Notes: generated by a model not told the origin, from the sequence alone. Shown: positions 1 through 9,247, counted from the first letter of the stretch. The stretch: DNA of 64,000 nt from Stappia sp. MMSF_3263 (GCF_030733745.1 NZ_JASHIK010000015.1:1-64000), one strand, 5' to 3'. Translations and numbers: made by a program.

Positions 1-792
1 AGCTTCCCGATCCCGGGACATCGCGGATCGAGCAGATCCGCTTCGCCGACGGCTCGATCATCGGCTTCGACACATTTGCTGCTCTGGCGAGCGGAGGCGC
101 TCCGGTCGCCGATTGGACCGGGACCTCAGCCAGTGAGAACTATTGGCTGCAAGCCTCGGAGTTTGTCGCCGATGGCGGGCAGGGGGACGACGATCTGGTC
201 GGCAATGACGGAGATTCTGTCTTCTTATGGCGCAAGGGCGATGGCAACGATCTCTTCGGCGAACGCGGCGGCTTCGACGAGGTTCATCTGCTCGATGTCA
301 ATGCCGACGATGTCGTGTTCGGAATCTCTCCCGATTGGGAGAGCCACATCACCGTAACGATTGTGTCGACGGGCGAAGTGATCACGCTCACCGATCAGCT
401 TCCCGATCCCGGGACATCGCGGATCGAGCAGATCCGCTTCGCCGACGGCTCGATCATCGGCTTCGACACATTTTCGGGTCTGGCGAGCGGAGGCGCTCCG
501 GTCGCTGATTGGACCGGGACCTCAGCCAGTGAGAACTATTGGCTGCAAGCCTCGGAATTTGTCGCCGATGGCGGGCAGGGGGATGACGACCTGGTCGGCA
601 ATGACGGGGATTCCATCTTCCTGTGGCGCAAGGGCGATGGCAACGACCTCTTCGGCGAACGCGGCGGCTTCGATGAAGTTCACCTGCTCGATGTCAATGC
701 CGATGATGTCAGCATCGGCACCTCTGCGGATTTCGACACCCATGTCACCTTGACCATTGGGGCGACAGGTGAAGTCATTACCTTGACCGACC
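1..792 (+). repeat. 396-bp in-frame tandem repeat inside the RTX-like gene
   Basis: The unit starting at 1 (agcttcccgatcccggg) recurs at 397. The first roughly 330 bases of each copy are nearly identical and the rest has diverged. The period of 396 bases is 132 codons, so copy-number change keeps the frame. Confidence 0.85.
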
Positions 793-1181
793 AGTTGGCA
801 TCGGCCGCAACCAGTCAAGTTGAACAGATCCGCTTTGCGGACGGCTCGACTTGGCAGTTTGCCAACCTGACTGCGGCTGTCCTGGCAGCACAGCAAACAT
901 CAGCTGATGACACCATCCTTGGATATGAAGGTCATGCAGATACGTTTGTCTTTGCAGAGACCGGGTTCGGGCATGACCGGATCGTTGGCTTCGAGGGTGG
1001 TGCCGGCACTGGCGACGTTATCGAGTTGAGCGCTTCGACCTTCGCCGACCATGCGGCCCTTTGGGCCGCCATGAGCGATGACGGGACGGATACGACACTC
1101 ACGCTCGATGGGGCCAACAGCCTCACTCTGGCAGGGGTGACCATGTCCGCCCTGCATCAGGACGATTTCCAGTTCGTGTGA
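3..1181 (+). CDS. RTX-like repeat protein, C-terminal part (5' end outside window)
   Basis: The frame is open from the window edge to the stop at 1179-1181, so only the C-terminal 392 residues are seen. The protein is acidic and rich in Gly, Asp and Asn, with GGQGDDDLVGN-type and KGDGNDLFGERGG stretches that resemble degenerate calcium-binding nonapeptides of RTX/hemolysin-type exported proteins. It ends in a hydrophobic DDFQFV tail, as is common in type I secretion substrates. About 132 residues are repeated in tandem: the DNA at 1-330 recurs almost identically at 397-726. Calcium binding and type I secretion are inferred from composition; no catalytic domain is visible in this part. Confidence 0.7.
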   Translation, partial: LPDPGTSRIEQIRFADGSIIGFDTFAALASGGAPVADWTGTSASENYWLQASEFVADGGQGDDDLVGNDGDSVFLWRKGDGNDLFGERGGFDEVHLLDVNADDVVFGISPDWESHITVTIVSTGEVITLTDQLPDPGTSRIEQIRFADGSIIGFDTFSGLASGGAPVADWTGTSASENYWLQASEFVADGGQGDDDLVGNDGDSIFLWRKGDGNDLFGERGGFDEVHLLDVNADDVSIGTSADFDTHVTLTIGATGEVITLTDQLASAATSQVEQIRFADGSTWQFANLTAAVLAAQQTSADDTILGYEGHADTFVFAETGFGHDRIVGFEGGAGTGDVIELSASTFADHAALWAAMSDDGTDTTLTLDGANSLTLAGVTMSALHQDDFQFV

Positions 1182-1491
1182 TTGGGGCGGGGAGGCAAGC
1201 CGGTCTCGGTCAGATGAGCAATACGATGCTTGGCCGGCCGGCAGCCTTGCGCTCCGCCAGTCACTGCGCCAAGCGGATCCCAGCCTTGCTGCCGAACGGC
1301 AGGATGCGGCCTGCGAACAGCGATTGTGACCCCCTCAAGGCCCGCAAACCAGGCGTCGAGGGCTTCGCGCTTCCTGCCGTTCGGCCCCCGCGGTCACAGG
1401 CGACGGCAATCTGGACTGGTCGCGTCCAGCCTGATCTGAGCTGCTGAGCAGAAGGTGTGAACTGGATGCCGGCGGCTGATCGTCGGCCGGC
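1182..1491. other. Intergenic, no gene recognised
   Basis: This lies between the converging ends of the RTX-like gene and the relaxase gene. Only short overlapping frames without recognisable similarity are present. No convincing terminator hairpin with a T-run was seen. Confidence 0.5.
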
Positions 1492-3600
1492 TCATATTTC
1501 CATGCCGATCCCGCGACTGCGGCCGAAACCCCATTCGATGCTGCCAGCCGCGCGAATATGGGCGCTGACCATCTGGCCGATGCGCTGTTCCAGCACCGGC
1601 TGCCACGGAACGAGACGCAACTGGTGCCCATTGTCGAGCATGGCATAGCGGCCGCTGGCAAGATTGGCGGCACCGACAAGCTTTGCCTGAACCCGATCGC
1701 CGATGCGTGCCGCCACGAACATGCGCTGCCGGGCCTTCGCCATCTCACGGCCAACCCGCGCAAGTTCCTGCCGTTCGAGCCTGCCCTGCATGTGGGACGG
1801 GAAGGTGACCCGGCCGCTTGTCGCGTCGCGGTCGGCAATCCCCATCTCGATCAGCTTACGCGCACGCGTGTTCAGGGCTGTGCCGACCTCCCTCCCGAAC
1901 CCGCTTGGCGCAAGCGGGATCTTGTCGCTGGCGGTGAGCTCGCGGTCGAGCCAGGTGGCTCCGTCGCTGCCGATCTGTTCGTCGAGATCGAGCGTGGAAA
2001 CCACGCGAAGGGAGAAATCCTTGCTCCGGTTGCGAGCGTCATGGGCGATACCGCGCTCGATGAGGTCTGTTGGCACCTTCCATCGGTCGGCGTCGAGGCG
2101 CTCGACGATCCCGGCCCGGCGCAGGGCTTCGAGCCGGCGCATATGTGAGCGAACGACGGCGTGCGGGTCCTTGCCCTGATTCAGGGACGCCTCGCGGATC
2201 GCTTCCAGGTGGCGGCTCGGCTGGTAGATGCCGTGCGCACCGGCTAGATCGCGGATGTTGGTATCGGCCGGCCTTGGCTCGTTCTCGGGCCGTACCGGCT
2301 CCAGGGCGACAATATGGCCCTTGCCGATGTTGTCGAGCTTTGCGGGCTCGGCCACCTCCAGGTGGTGAACGTGACCATCGACCGCATCGATGATCACATG
2401 CAGCCGTTCGCTCATCTCGTCGCCGGCCAGGCCCTTGGCCAGGACGCGACCGACAATGGGCTTCTTGATGTTCTGCCCGTGTATCTCGTAGCTGCTGGAT
2501 GGCCTTTCTGCCGCCAGGTTGTGGGCCTCCAGCGCGCGGTGCATGGTCTTGATGATGTCGCCGCGCAGAGCGAGGTCTTGCAGCGTCTTCTCGGCCGTGC
2601 CGGAGAGTGACCACCGGCCGGCGTCGATCTGGTGGGCGAGGGCCATGCGCTCCAGCTTGCGCACACGGTCGATGAGCAGATGGCGGTTGCTGCGGATCGT
2701 GTCGCTCCCGTTGGTCCCGGCATTGAGGTCGACCAGGCCGTGCTGCCGCTGCTCGGCAATCAGCATTCGGTCAAGCCGCGTCAGTCTGTCGGCGTCGATT
2801 TCCCTGGCCAGCTTCTCGGCGACCTCCCGCTCGCTCTGTGGTCCAAGTTCGAGCGTCAGCCGTTCCGATGCCCGGTGGCGGATGCCATAGGCGATGTAGT
2901 CGCCCGCAATGTTCAGGATCTTGCCGTCGTCGGTGACGCCGCGGATCAGAATATGGGTATGCGGGTGGCCCGTGTTGTGATGATCCACAGCCACCCAGTC
3001 GAGTCGCGTGTCGAGATCACCCTCCATTTGCCACAGCACATCGCGGGTAAAGCCGCGCAGATCGTCAATCTCCGTGGCCTCTTCCGGTGCCACGATGAAG
3101 CGGAACTGATGGCGGTCATTGCGACCGCGCTCCAGGAAGGTCTTGCCATCGGCTTCATCCAGATAGGCACAGTAGACGCGGCCCTTGTCACCGTCTCTGG
3201 TGACGCCGTCGCGCTCAAGATAGCGCAGATGCGCATCCACAGCCGTGGCACTGGTCACGGAGGTGCCACGGCTTGAGCCACCGCGCTGCATATTGAGCTT
3301 CACCACGCGGGCTTTCACGATAACCCGCCGAGCACGATAGTGCAGGCCGCCTTCATGGCGCTGCCAGCCACCACCTTCCTTGGGCAATGAGGCTGCCAAT
3401 TTGGCGCCGCGGCCACGGGCGTTGAAGCGGCCGCCGGTTTTCCTGGACGACCGCACACTCCGGCGCGGATCGCTGCCCGATTTGCGCATCGTCAACTCCA
3501 CCTCGCGGCGGAAGGAATTTACATCCCTCTCGGCGCCACTCTGCCGGTCGCCTGGTGGTCCCGGTTGGATGCGGAAGAGATCATCGAAATCGTCTGCCAT
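1492..3600 (-). CDS. MOBP-type relaxase (VirD2-like, DUF3363)
   Basis: This 702-residue protein should nick the transfer origin and pilot the strand in conjugation. The N-terminal 80 residues are basic (MRKSGSDPRRSVRSSRK). The relaxase core follows, with the histidine motif VDHHNTGHPHTHILIRG (HxH metal site) and a candidate nucleophile Tyr in DAHLRYLERDG. The long C-terminal half matches the DUF3363 type of alphaproteobacterial conjugative elements. The ATG at 3600 was chosen because it begins MADDFDDLF, typical of the family; the upstream extension to 3792 looks untranslated. It faces away from a candidate oriT. The coupling protein TraG lies about 58 kb away at the right edge, which suggests a large cargo insertion or a split transfer region. 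Confidence 0.88.
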   Translation of the reverse strand: MADDFDDLFRIQPGPPGDRQSGAERDVNSFRREVELTMRKSGSDPRRSVRSSRKTGGRFNARGRGAKLAASLPKEGGGWQRHEGGLHYRARRVIVKARVVKLNMQRGGSSRGTSVTSATAVDAHLRYLERDGVTRDGDKGRVYCAYLDEADGKTFLERGRNDRHQFRFIVAPEEATEIDDLRGFTRDVLWQMEGDLDTRLDWVAVDHHNTGHPHTHILIRGVTDDGKILNIAGDYIAYGIRHRASERLTLELGPQSEREVAEKLAREIDADRLTRLDRMLIAEQRQHGLVDLNAGTNGSDTIRSNRHLLIDRVRKLERMALAHQIDAGRWSLSGTAEKTLQDLALRGDIIKTMHRALEAHNLAAERPSSSYEIHGQNIKKPIVGRVLAKGLAGDEMSERLHVIIDAVDGHVHHLEVAEPAKLDNIGKGHIVALEPVRPENEPRPADTNIRDLAGAHGIYQPSRHLEAIREASLNQGKDPHAVVRSHMRRLEALRRAGIVERLDADRWKVPTDLIERGIAHDARNRSKDFSLRVVSTLDLDEQIGSDGATWLDRELTASDKIPLAPSGFGREVGTALNTRARKLIEMGIADRDATSGRVTFPSHMQGRLERQELARVGREMAKARQRMFVAARIGDRVQAKLVGAANLASGRYAMLDNGHQLRLVPWQPVLEQRIGQMVSAHIRAAGSIEWGFGRSRGIGMEI

Positions 3601-3843
3601 GAGGCCCGACATGGGCAAGCACCCCGGTGGTTCAAGGTTCCAGGCCGCATCGATCGCAGATGGGCGCATATGAAGGCTGGGAGAGCGTAAGAGGGATTGG
3701 CAGAGCAGCCGGCCCGGCGCCATTGGAACTCCTGGCGAACCGCATCTGGCTGCAACGCCACCTGTTCCCGGCCACTCCCTGGAAAACACCACTAGAAATT
3801 CAGAAAAATGAAACAGAAACAGGTTTCTGCGTTTCTCGCTTTT

Positions 3844-3880
3844 GCGCAGGCCGCGCTGCGCTTTATCTTGCCAGATACGA
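3844..3880 (+). other. Candidate oriT (inverted repeat plus nic-like motif)
   Basis: Upstream of the relaxase gene, GCGCAG (3844-3849) and CTGCGC (3856-3861) form a 6-bp hairpin, followed 9 bases later by TATCTTG|CC (predicted nick 3870/3871). This resembles the MOBP nic consensus YATCCTG|Y with one transition. RP4 oriT likewise has an inverted repeat about 8 bases before nic. A second imperfect inverted repeat lies at 3810-3835. The role is inferred from position and motif only. Confidence 0.4.
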
Positions 3881-4122
3881 CATTTGTGAGCTCAGACAAG
3901 CTGTTGTGAACCGGGTCGTTTGAGCGGCCACATCGCCGTTGCTGATGCCCAAAACTCCCGCGTGAATCTGCCTGACACGCAAGTGGCAAGATCGCAGCAA
4001 TGGGTGGAACCGGGTTTGGCGCGAGCACAGCTCTGGTCGCTGATGCAATCAAGGATTTGGTCATATTGGAGTGGCAGCCTTGCCGTGTGGTTGCTGGCGG
4101 CAAATGCAGGCAAGGCAGGACG

Positions 4123-4710
4123 ATGGGTAAGCTGTACCAGTTTGATCGACGCCGTCATCCCAAACGGCAGCTGGGGCCCGCGCGCCGACCTTTTCGGCTG
4201 GTCTGGTCCCCGACACTCCTGCTGGCAGGGATGAGCTTCGTTGGCCTGGCATTCTTTGCGGCGACCCATTGGTTCATGCAGACGCAGTTCCAGCGGGAGC
4301 TTCAGGGTAGCCCCCGCGTCATTGACGGCGACACTTTGGCAATTGGCAATCACCGTTTGCGTCTTCACGGCATCGATGCCCCGGAAGCTGCGCAGACCTG
4401 CAGGGACTCGCAGGATCGAGCCTATCGATGCGGAACAGTGTCGGCCACGGGATTGTTGCTGTTCACCGGACAAACTGCGCAGCTGCGGTGTGTGCTTGTC
4501 GATCGAGACCGTTATGGACGGCATGTGGCGCGGTGTTACCGCAAGGACGGTGCCAGCGTCTCCGCCTGGCTGGTCCGAAACGGCCATGCCTTGGCCTGGC
4601 TGCGCTATGGTGGTTGGCGCTATATGCCAGAGCAGGTGTTGGCATGGTGGTATCGGGAGGGGCTCTGGCGGGGGACGTTCGAGGATCCGTCGAGATGGCG
4701 CCGGAGATGA
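4123..4710 (+). CDS. Membrane-anchored staphylococcal-nuclease-like protein
   Basis: The 195-residue protein has one N-terminal membrane segment (residues about 27-48, LLLAGMSFVGLAFFAATHW), then an SNase-like OB-fold domain with RVIDGDTLAI, LRLHGIDAPEA and DRYGRHVARCY. These are the Asp/Arg motifs of thermonuclease-type Ca-dependent nucleases. The start at ATG 4123 has AAGGCAGGA upstream; the frame extends further upstream without family-like sequence. Such nucleases are common accessory genes of alphaproteobacterial conjugative elements. The active domain is predicted to be outside the cytoplasmic membrane. A related secreted nuclease lies at 57520-58170. Confidence 0.85.
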   Translation: MGKLYQFDRRRHPKRQLGPARRPFRLVWSPTLLLAGMSFVGLAFFAATHWFMQTQFQRELQGSPRVIDGDTLAIGNHRLRLHGIDAPEAAQTCRDSQDRAYRCGTVSATGLLLFTGQTAQLRCVLVDRDRYGRHVARCYRKDGASVSAWLVRNGHALAWLRYGGWRYMPEQVLAWWYREGLWRGTFEDPSRWRRR

Positions 4711-5123
4711 TCTTCATACAGGCCGCAAGACCGCCAGTACCTGGTATAATTGACAGGTAGTCGATGCCGCATGATCACTCGCCCTGGCTGCGTCGCGCCG
4801 GCGCAGTCACTGCGATCACGTGGTGAGCCGGATCCTGGTACGGCGCGGCGGATCACACAGGACGCATAAGCATCAGTGGTGGCCTTGAGCATCAAGCAGG
4901 CGGGCCGAACAGGCCAGACTATCAAGTGCTTTGCGTCAGAACGTGGCTGGCTACGGCAAACATCTCATGCAGTTCGAAATTCCTGGCAGGATTTTGCAGT
5001 CCAATGGTCACGTCAGGACCGATCCAGGTGCTGGCTCGATGAACCCGAGCTACGCAAACACTTGGCTCTGAACCGATTGACTTTACGGGCAACAGGCGGA
5101 GGCGGCCCCGGGCAGAACAAAAA

Positions 5124-5150
5124 GAGTGGGGCCAAGATGTGACCCCACTC
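5124..5150. repeat. Inverted repeat GAGTGGGG/CCCCACTC
   Basis: 8-bp perfect arms around an 11-base loop, flanked by A-runs on both sides. It could be a bidirectional terminator or the end of a mobile-element remnant. Confidence 0.5.
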
Positions 5151-5513
5151 AAAAGCGTGCCTGGCGGACAATCGAGAGTATGCTGTTTCACGACATGAAA
5201 TCAAGGGCGTACACAAACAGGATTGGCGTGAGCCGGAGAACTTTGCCAAGGGTTGCCTTGGCGACCTGCAAAGGCACGACACACACTGAGCTGCACCGCT
5301 TGCGTTGCTGGCTGCATCTTGCATGTCTGAACAGGTCCAGCCTTGCTCCGTCAGGCGTCAGGGTCCTCTCACGCCGAAAGCCGAAGGTTGCGGCAATGGA
5401 CGAGATCGGTTTCCCAGTTGCGTATCAGATTTACAACCGTGATCTGCGGGGCTTCGGTTGATGGCGGATCCGCACTGGTTAAAGCTCTCGTGATTGTTCA
5501 AAGTGCCCCCGCC

Positions 5514-5546
5514 CGCCCTGCAATAGGACGATTTCCAGTTTGTCTG
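5514..5546 (+). pseudogene. Copy of the RTX gene 3' end
   Basis: The 33 bases match 1148-1180, the last codons of the RTX-like gene, with few mismatches, including the 16-base block aggacgatttccagtt and the stop. An in-frame TAG interrupts this copy. It is either the trace of a second RTX gene or a boundary duplication. Confidence 0.5.
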
Positions 5547-5856
5547 ACGGGCGAAAATGAGGATCGAGAGGCCATCGCGGCCATATTCGCTGCCAATCTG
5601 TTCAAAGGCCCCGGTTTCCCGCAACCGGCGTTGAACGCGTTCATTCGGGCGTGGTGGACAGAACACAGGATTTGGCCAAGTGATCAGTCGGCGGCCGGGG
5701 AAACTGCGGGGAAAGCGGTGGCGGCATTGCCATTGGAGAGGGGCTGGTGCTTCAGTGGACTGAACGTGTGTGGCAGGCGATACGCGCGCATTTTCAGCGC
5801 TTCGCTGCGAGGTCAGTGGATGAAGCACGCCTGTGCAGACGGGATTTGACAGAGCC

Positions 5857-6522
5857 ATGTCGTTTGGAGTTCACCTTCTTGTGTCTGGACCATATGCCTG
5901 TTTCACCAGGCCTGAGATGAAGGTTGAGCGCGTTTCCTATGACGTGATGACGCCGTCGGCGGCGCGCGGAATCCTCGAAGCAGTTCATTGGAAACCGGCA
6001 ATCCGCTGGATCATTGACGAGATTCGGGTGCTGAAACCCGTTCGGTTTCAGTCCTTGCGCCGCAATGAGGTCGGGGCCAAGGTGCCGGCAGGCAGGATCA
6101 GGTCTGCGATGAGAACCGGCGCGATCGGTGATCTGGTGCTGGTGGCTGATGAAAACCGGCAATTGCGCACGTCCACCATTCTTTGCGATGTCGCCTATGT
6201 CATATCCGCGCATTTCGAGCTGACCGCAAAGGCGGATGCGCATGAAACTTTGGCCAAGCATCTGGATATCTTCACGCGGCGCGCGCGCAAGGGGCAATGC
6301 TTTCATCAGCCATGTCTGGGGACGCGTGAATTCGTTGCTGATTTCCGGCTGATCGAGCCGGACGAGCGGGTTCCGCAAGGCATTTCGGAGAGCCGTGACC
6401 TCGGGTTCATGCTTTGGGGCATCGATCATGTGGCGCAGGGGGCGAGCCTGTTCTTTCGGGCAAGGCTGGAAAATGGCGTTGTTCGGGTGCCGCAGCCAGG
6501 CGCGCCGGAGATCCTGCGATGA
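5857..6522 (+). CDS. cas5: CRISPR-associated protein Cas5, type I-C (Cas5d)
   Basis: 221 residues, usual for Cas5d, which caps the crRNA 5' handle in Cascade and, in type I-C, also cleaves pre-crRNA in place of Cas6. The ATG at 5857 (MSFGVHLLVSGPYACFTRPE) fits the conserved start better than the GTG at 5833. Conserved blocks MKVERVSYDVMTPSAARGI, WKPAIRW, RRNEVG and GQCFHQPCLGTREF are present. The K-H pair needed for RNA cleavage is at about 134-135. The position of the catalytic Tyr (IYWKP in relatives) is His44 here. The gene overlaps cas8c by ATGA. No cas3 precedes it. Confidence 0.95.
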   Translation: MSFGVHLLVSGPYACFTRPEMKVERVSYDVMTPSAARGILEAVHWKPAIRWIIDEIRVLKPVRFQSLRRNEVGAKVPAGRIRSAMRTGAIGDLVLVADENRQLRTSTILCDVAYVISAHFELTAKADAHETLAKHLDIFTRRARKGQCFHQPCLGTREFVADFRLIEPDERVPQGISESRDLGFMLWGIDHVAQGASLFFRARLENGVVRVPQPGAPEILR

Positions 6523-8303
6523 CGGTTCTTTCCTCGCTCGTACATGCCTATGAGCACATGCTTGAACGTGGTGAGGTGCCACCCTTTGGCTACAGTCAGG
6601 AAAAGATCGGTTATCTTGTCGCACTGACACGCGAGGGGCGGCCGGCGATCGACCCTGTCGACCTGCGGCAACGTGACGGCAGCAGGGTGTTGGCACGGGT
6701 CATGACGGTGCCGCAACCGGAAAAGCGGACATCGGGCATTGCTCCCAACTACCTCTGGGACAAGGCGGCCTATGCCCTTGGCGTGACCACCGGTTCGGCC
6801 GGCAGGGCGGCCAAGGCGCATAGCGCCTTCATCGAACGGCATGCCAGCTTGCTTGCCGGTGCGGAGGATCCCGGGCTTGTCGCATTGCGCCTGTTTCTTG
6901 ACTGGTGGCGCCCGCAGCGGTTCAAGGAGCTGGGTTGGCCTGAGGAGATGAGGGACCAGAACATCGTCTTCGCGCTTGAAGAAGAGCGCCTCACTGAGGT
7001 GTGTCTGCACGACCGGCCGGCCGCACGACATGTCTGGGCGCAGGTTCACATACGTGAGCCGCGCGCGCAGGCCCTGTGTCTGGTCACCGGCCAGAGAGGA
7101 CCAGTGGCGCGTTTGCATCCGCTCATAAAGGGGGTTTGGGGGGCTCAGTCCTCGGGGGCTTCCATCGTTTCCTTCAATCTTGACGCCTCGACCTCCTATG
7201 GCAACGCGCAAGGGGACAATGCACCTGTGAGTGAGGCAGCTGCATTCGCCTATGTTGCGGCACTCAACCGACTTCTTGAACGCGACAGTGGGCGTTGCCT
7301 GCAAATCGGCGATATGTCGACAGTGTTCTGGGCACGTGGCTGCGATACACGGCGCGCGGAACAGCTCTTCCTGGGCCTGTTTGCCGATACGGGGGAGGGG
7401 GCGGGCGAGACGATGGGCGAGACACCACGAGGGGGCACGCGCCCGGCGTCTATCCGCTCGACACACGAGCTTGCCAGGTTGCGCGCAAGTTTCCCGCAGC
7501 AACTGCGTTTTCATATCCTTGGGCTCTCGCCCAACGCTGCCCGGATTTCGCTCCGCTTTCATGTCGAGGACGATTTTTTCGCTCTGATCGAGCGGTGCAT
7601 ACGGCATCTGGAAAGATTGCGTGTCGAGCCTCCCGCCAAGGATCCGATGCCGCCCCTGTGGCGGCTTCTGCTCGAGACCGCAGTCTTGCGCAAGTCGGAA
7701 AACATCTGTCCAAATCTTGCAGGAGAATGGATGCGGGCTATTGTCACGGACGCGCCCTATCCGCGGATCTTGATGACCAGGGTGTTCGAGCGACTGCGTG
7801 CTGACGGGGATGTGAACGCTCTGCGGGTGGGCATTCTCAAGTCCGTATTGATCCGCAATTTCGAGGACGCATTGACGGGAGAAGTACCTGTGTCACTGGA
7901 CGAGACTTGCCGTGAACCGGGCTATGTGCTGGGTCGCCTCTTTGCGGTCTATGAACGGCTGCAGACGGCAGCGTTCGGGCGCAATCTCAACGCCAGCATC
8001 AGGGAGCGATACTATGGTACGGCTTCGTCCCAGCCACGCAGAATCTTCCCTTTGCTTGACAAGATGTCGGTGCCGCATCTGATCCGGGTTGGCAATCAGA
8101 ACCCTGCCCATCGGGCCGTCCTGGAGCGTATGATCGGCGGTATTTGGGAGGCCATGGTCCCCGGGGAGGACCCTTTCCCCGAATATCTTGCCGACCAGCA
8201 GCAGGCCTTTTTTGCCCTGGGCTATTACCATCAGCGCAGTGCGCTGTTCCAAAAGAATGACAAGGCGGGCACGCAACGGCTTGCTGGGGAGGAGCTGGCA
8301 TGA
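6519..8303 (+). CDS. cas8c: CRISPR-associated protein Cas8c (Csd1), type I-C
   Basis: 594 residues, the usual length of the type I-C large subunit, which recognises the PAM and stabilises the R-loop. The start MTVLSSLVHAYEHM overlaps the cas5 stop (ATGA at 6519-6522). Family features include PPFGYSQEKIGYLV, SSGASIVSFNLDASTSYGNA, the NRLLE region and FHILGLSPNAARISLRF. The C-terminal portion runs into the small-subunit-like helical region (Cas11c) often translated from an internal start in cas8c. No frameshift was seen, so the gene is probably functional. It is translationally coupled to cas7. Confidence 0.95.
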   Translation: MTVLSSLVHAYEHMLERGEVPPFGYSQEKIGYLVALTREGRPAIDPVDLRQRDGSRVLARVMTVPQPEKRTSGIAPNYLWDKAAYALGVTTGSAGRAAKAHSAFIERHASLLAGAEDPGLVALRLFLDWWRPQRFKELGWPEEMRDQNIVFALEEERLTEVCLHDRPAARHVWAQVHIREPRAQALCLVTGQRGPVARLHPLIKGVWGAQSSGASIVSFNLDASTSYGNAQGDNAPVSEAAAFAYVAALNRLLERDSGRCLQIGDMSTVFWARGCDTRRAEQLFLGLFADTGEGAGETMGETPRGGTRPASIRSTHELARLRASFPQQLRFHILGLSPNAARISLRFHVEDDFFALIERCIRHLERLRVEPPAKDPMPPLWRLLLETAVLRKSENICPNLAGEWMRAIVTDAPYPRILMTRVFERLRADGDVNALRVGILKSVLIRNFEDALTGEVPVSLDETCREPGYVLGRLFAVYERLQTAAFGRNLNASIRERYYGTASSQPRRIFPLLDKMSVPHLIRVGNQNPAHRAVLERMIGGIWEAMVPGEDPFPEYLADQQQAFFALGYYHQRSALFQKNDKAGTQRLAGEELA

Positions 8304-9247
8304 CAGCTGTCTCCAATCGCTATGACATCGTCTTCCTGTTCGACGTGGTGAATGGCAATCCGAACGGCGACCCTGATGCTGGCAATCTTCCGCGTATGGA
8401 CCCGCAGACCAATATAGGTCTTGTCTCCGATGTCAGTTTGAAACGTAAGATACGCAACTTCACCGAGCTGGCACGTGGTGACGAGCCGGGGTACCGGATC
8501 TACGTGCAGGATGGCTCGATCCTCAACGAGCAGCACCGTGAGGCGTACCGGGCCGTGCGAGGCGACAGTGACAGGCTGGGCAGAGAGGCAAGGCTCAATC
8601 CACAGTCGGATGAGGAGGCGCGGGCGCTTGTGGCGTTCATGTGCGAGAATTTCTTTGATGTGCGCGCGTTCGGCGCGGTCATGAGCACTGGCATCAATGC
8701 AGGCCAGGTGCGCGGCCCGGTCCAGGTCGCATTTGCCCGCTCGGTCGAACCGATCCTGCCATTGGAAATCTCCGTGACCCGAATGGCGGCGACCGCGGGC
8801 AAGGACAAGGATGGTGGCGGGCGGGCGCAGGAGGAGCGGACGGAAAACCGGACGATGGGGCGCAAACATATCGTGCCTTACGGGCTTTACCGGGCGCATG
8901 TGTTCATCAATGCCAAGCTAGCTGAAAAGACAGGCTTTTCGGATGCGGATCTGACCCATCTTTTCCTGGCGTTGAAGATGATGTTCGAGCATGACCGCTC
9001 GGCTGTTCGCGGAGAAATGTCGACGCGCCGAGTTCTGGCTTTTCGGCATGCCAATGCGCTTGGCAATGCACCGGCCCATGTCCTGTTCGATCGCGTGAAG
9101 GTTGCCAGGGCTGTGGACGGGCAGGTCCTCCCCCTTGAGGACAAGCGGCTCGAGAGCATCCGGCCGGCGCGTGCCTATTCCGATTACGCGATCACTGTCG
9201 AGAGTGACAGGATGCCGGCTGGCGTGGAGATGCTTGAGCTGGTCTAG
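8300..9247 (+). CDS. cas7: CRISPR-associated protein Cas7 (Csd2), type I-C backbone subunit
   Basis: 315 residues. The N-terminus has the Cas7c signature NRYDIVFLFDVVNGNPNGD, PDAGNLPRMDP and SDVSLKRKIRN. GINAGQVRGPVQ and the TMGRKHIVPYGLYRAH block are also conserved. Several copies would coat the crRNA in Cascade. The gene overlaps cas8c by ATGA, so cas5-cas8c-cas7 is one operon. After it, where cas4-cas1-cas2 normally stand, there is no cas gene, only a degenerate repeat region. The frame is intact. Confidence 0.95.
   Translation: MTAVSNRYDIVFLFDVVNGNPNGDPDAGNLPRMDPQTNIGLVSDVSLKRKIRNFTELARGDEPGYRIYVQDGSILNEQHREAYRAVRGDSDRLGREARLNPQSDEEARALVAFMCENFFDVRAFGAVMSTGINAGQVRGPVQVAFARSVEPILPLEISVTRMAATAGKDKDGGGRAQEERTENRTMGRKHIVPYGLYRAHVFINAKLAEKTGFSDADLTHLFLALKMMFEHDRSAVRGEMSTRRVLAFRHANALGNAPAHVLFDRVKVARAVDGQVLPLEDKRLESIRPARAYSDYAITVESDRMPAGVEMLELV

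Larger units (their letters stand above)
4711..5856. other. Intergenic or decayed region with no intact gene
   Basis: About 1.1 kb between the nuclease gene and cas5. Frames here overlap one another and show no recognisable domains. Two things stand out: a hairpin at 5124-5150 (GAGTGGGG/CCCCACTC) and a copy of the RTX gene 3' end at 5514-5546. No cas3 sequence was found, although cas3 normally sits here in type I-C operons. Confidence 0.55.

Noticed and set aside
5358-5858. Overlapping frames of about 167 residues upstream of cas5
   Set aside because: No similarity to Cas3 or any family; the strands overlap and neither has a ribosome site.
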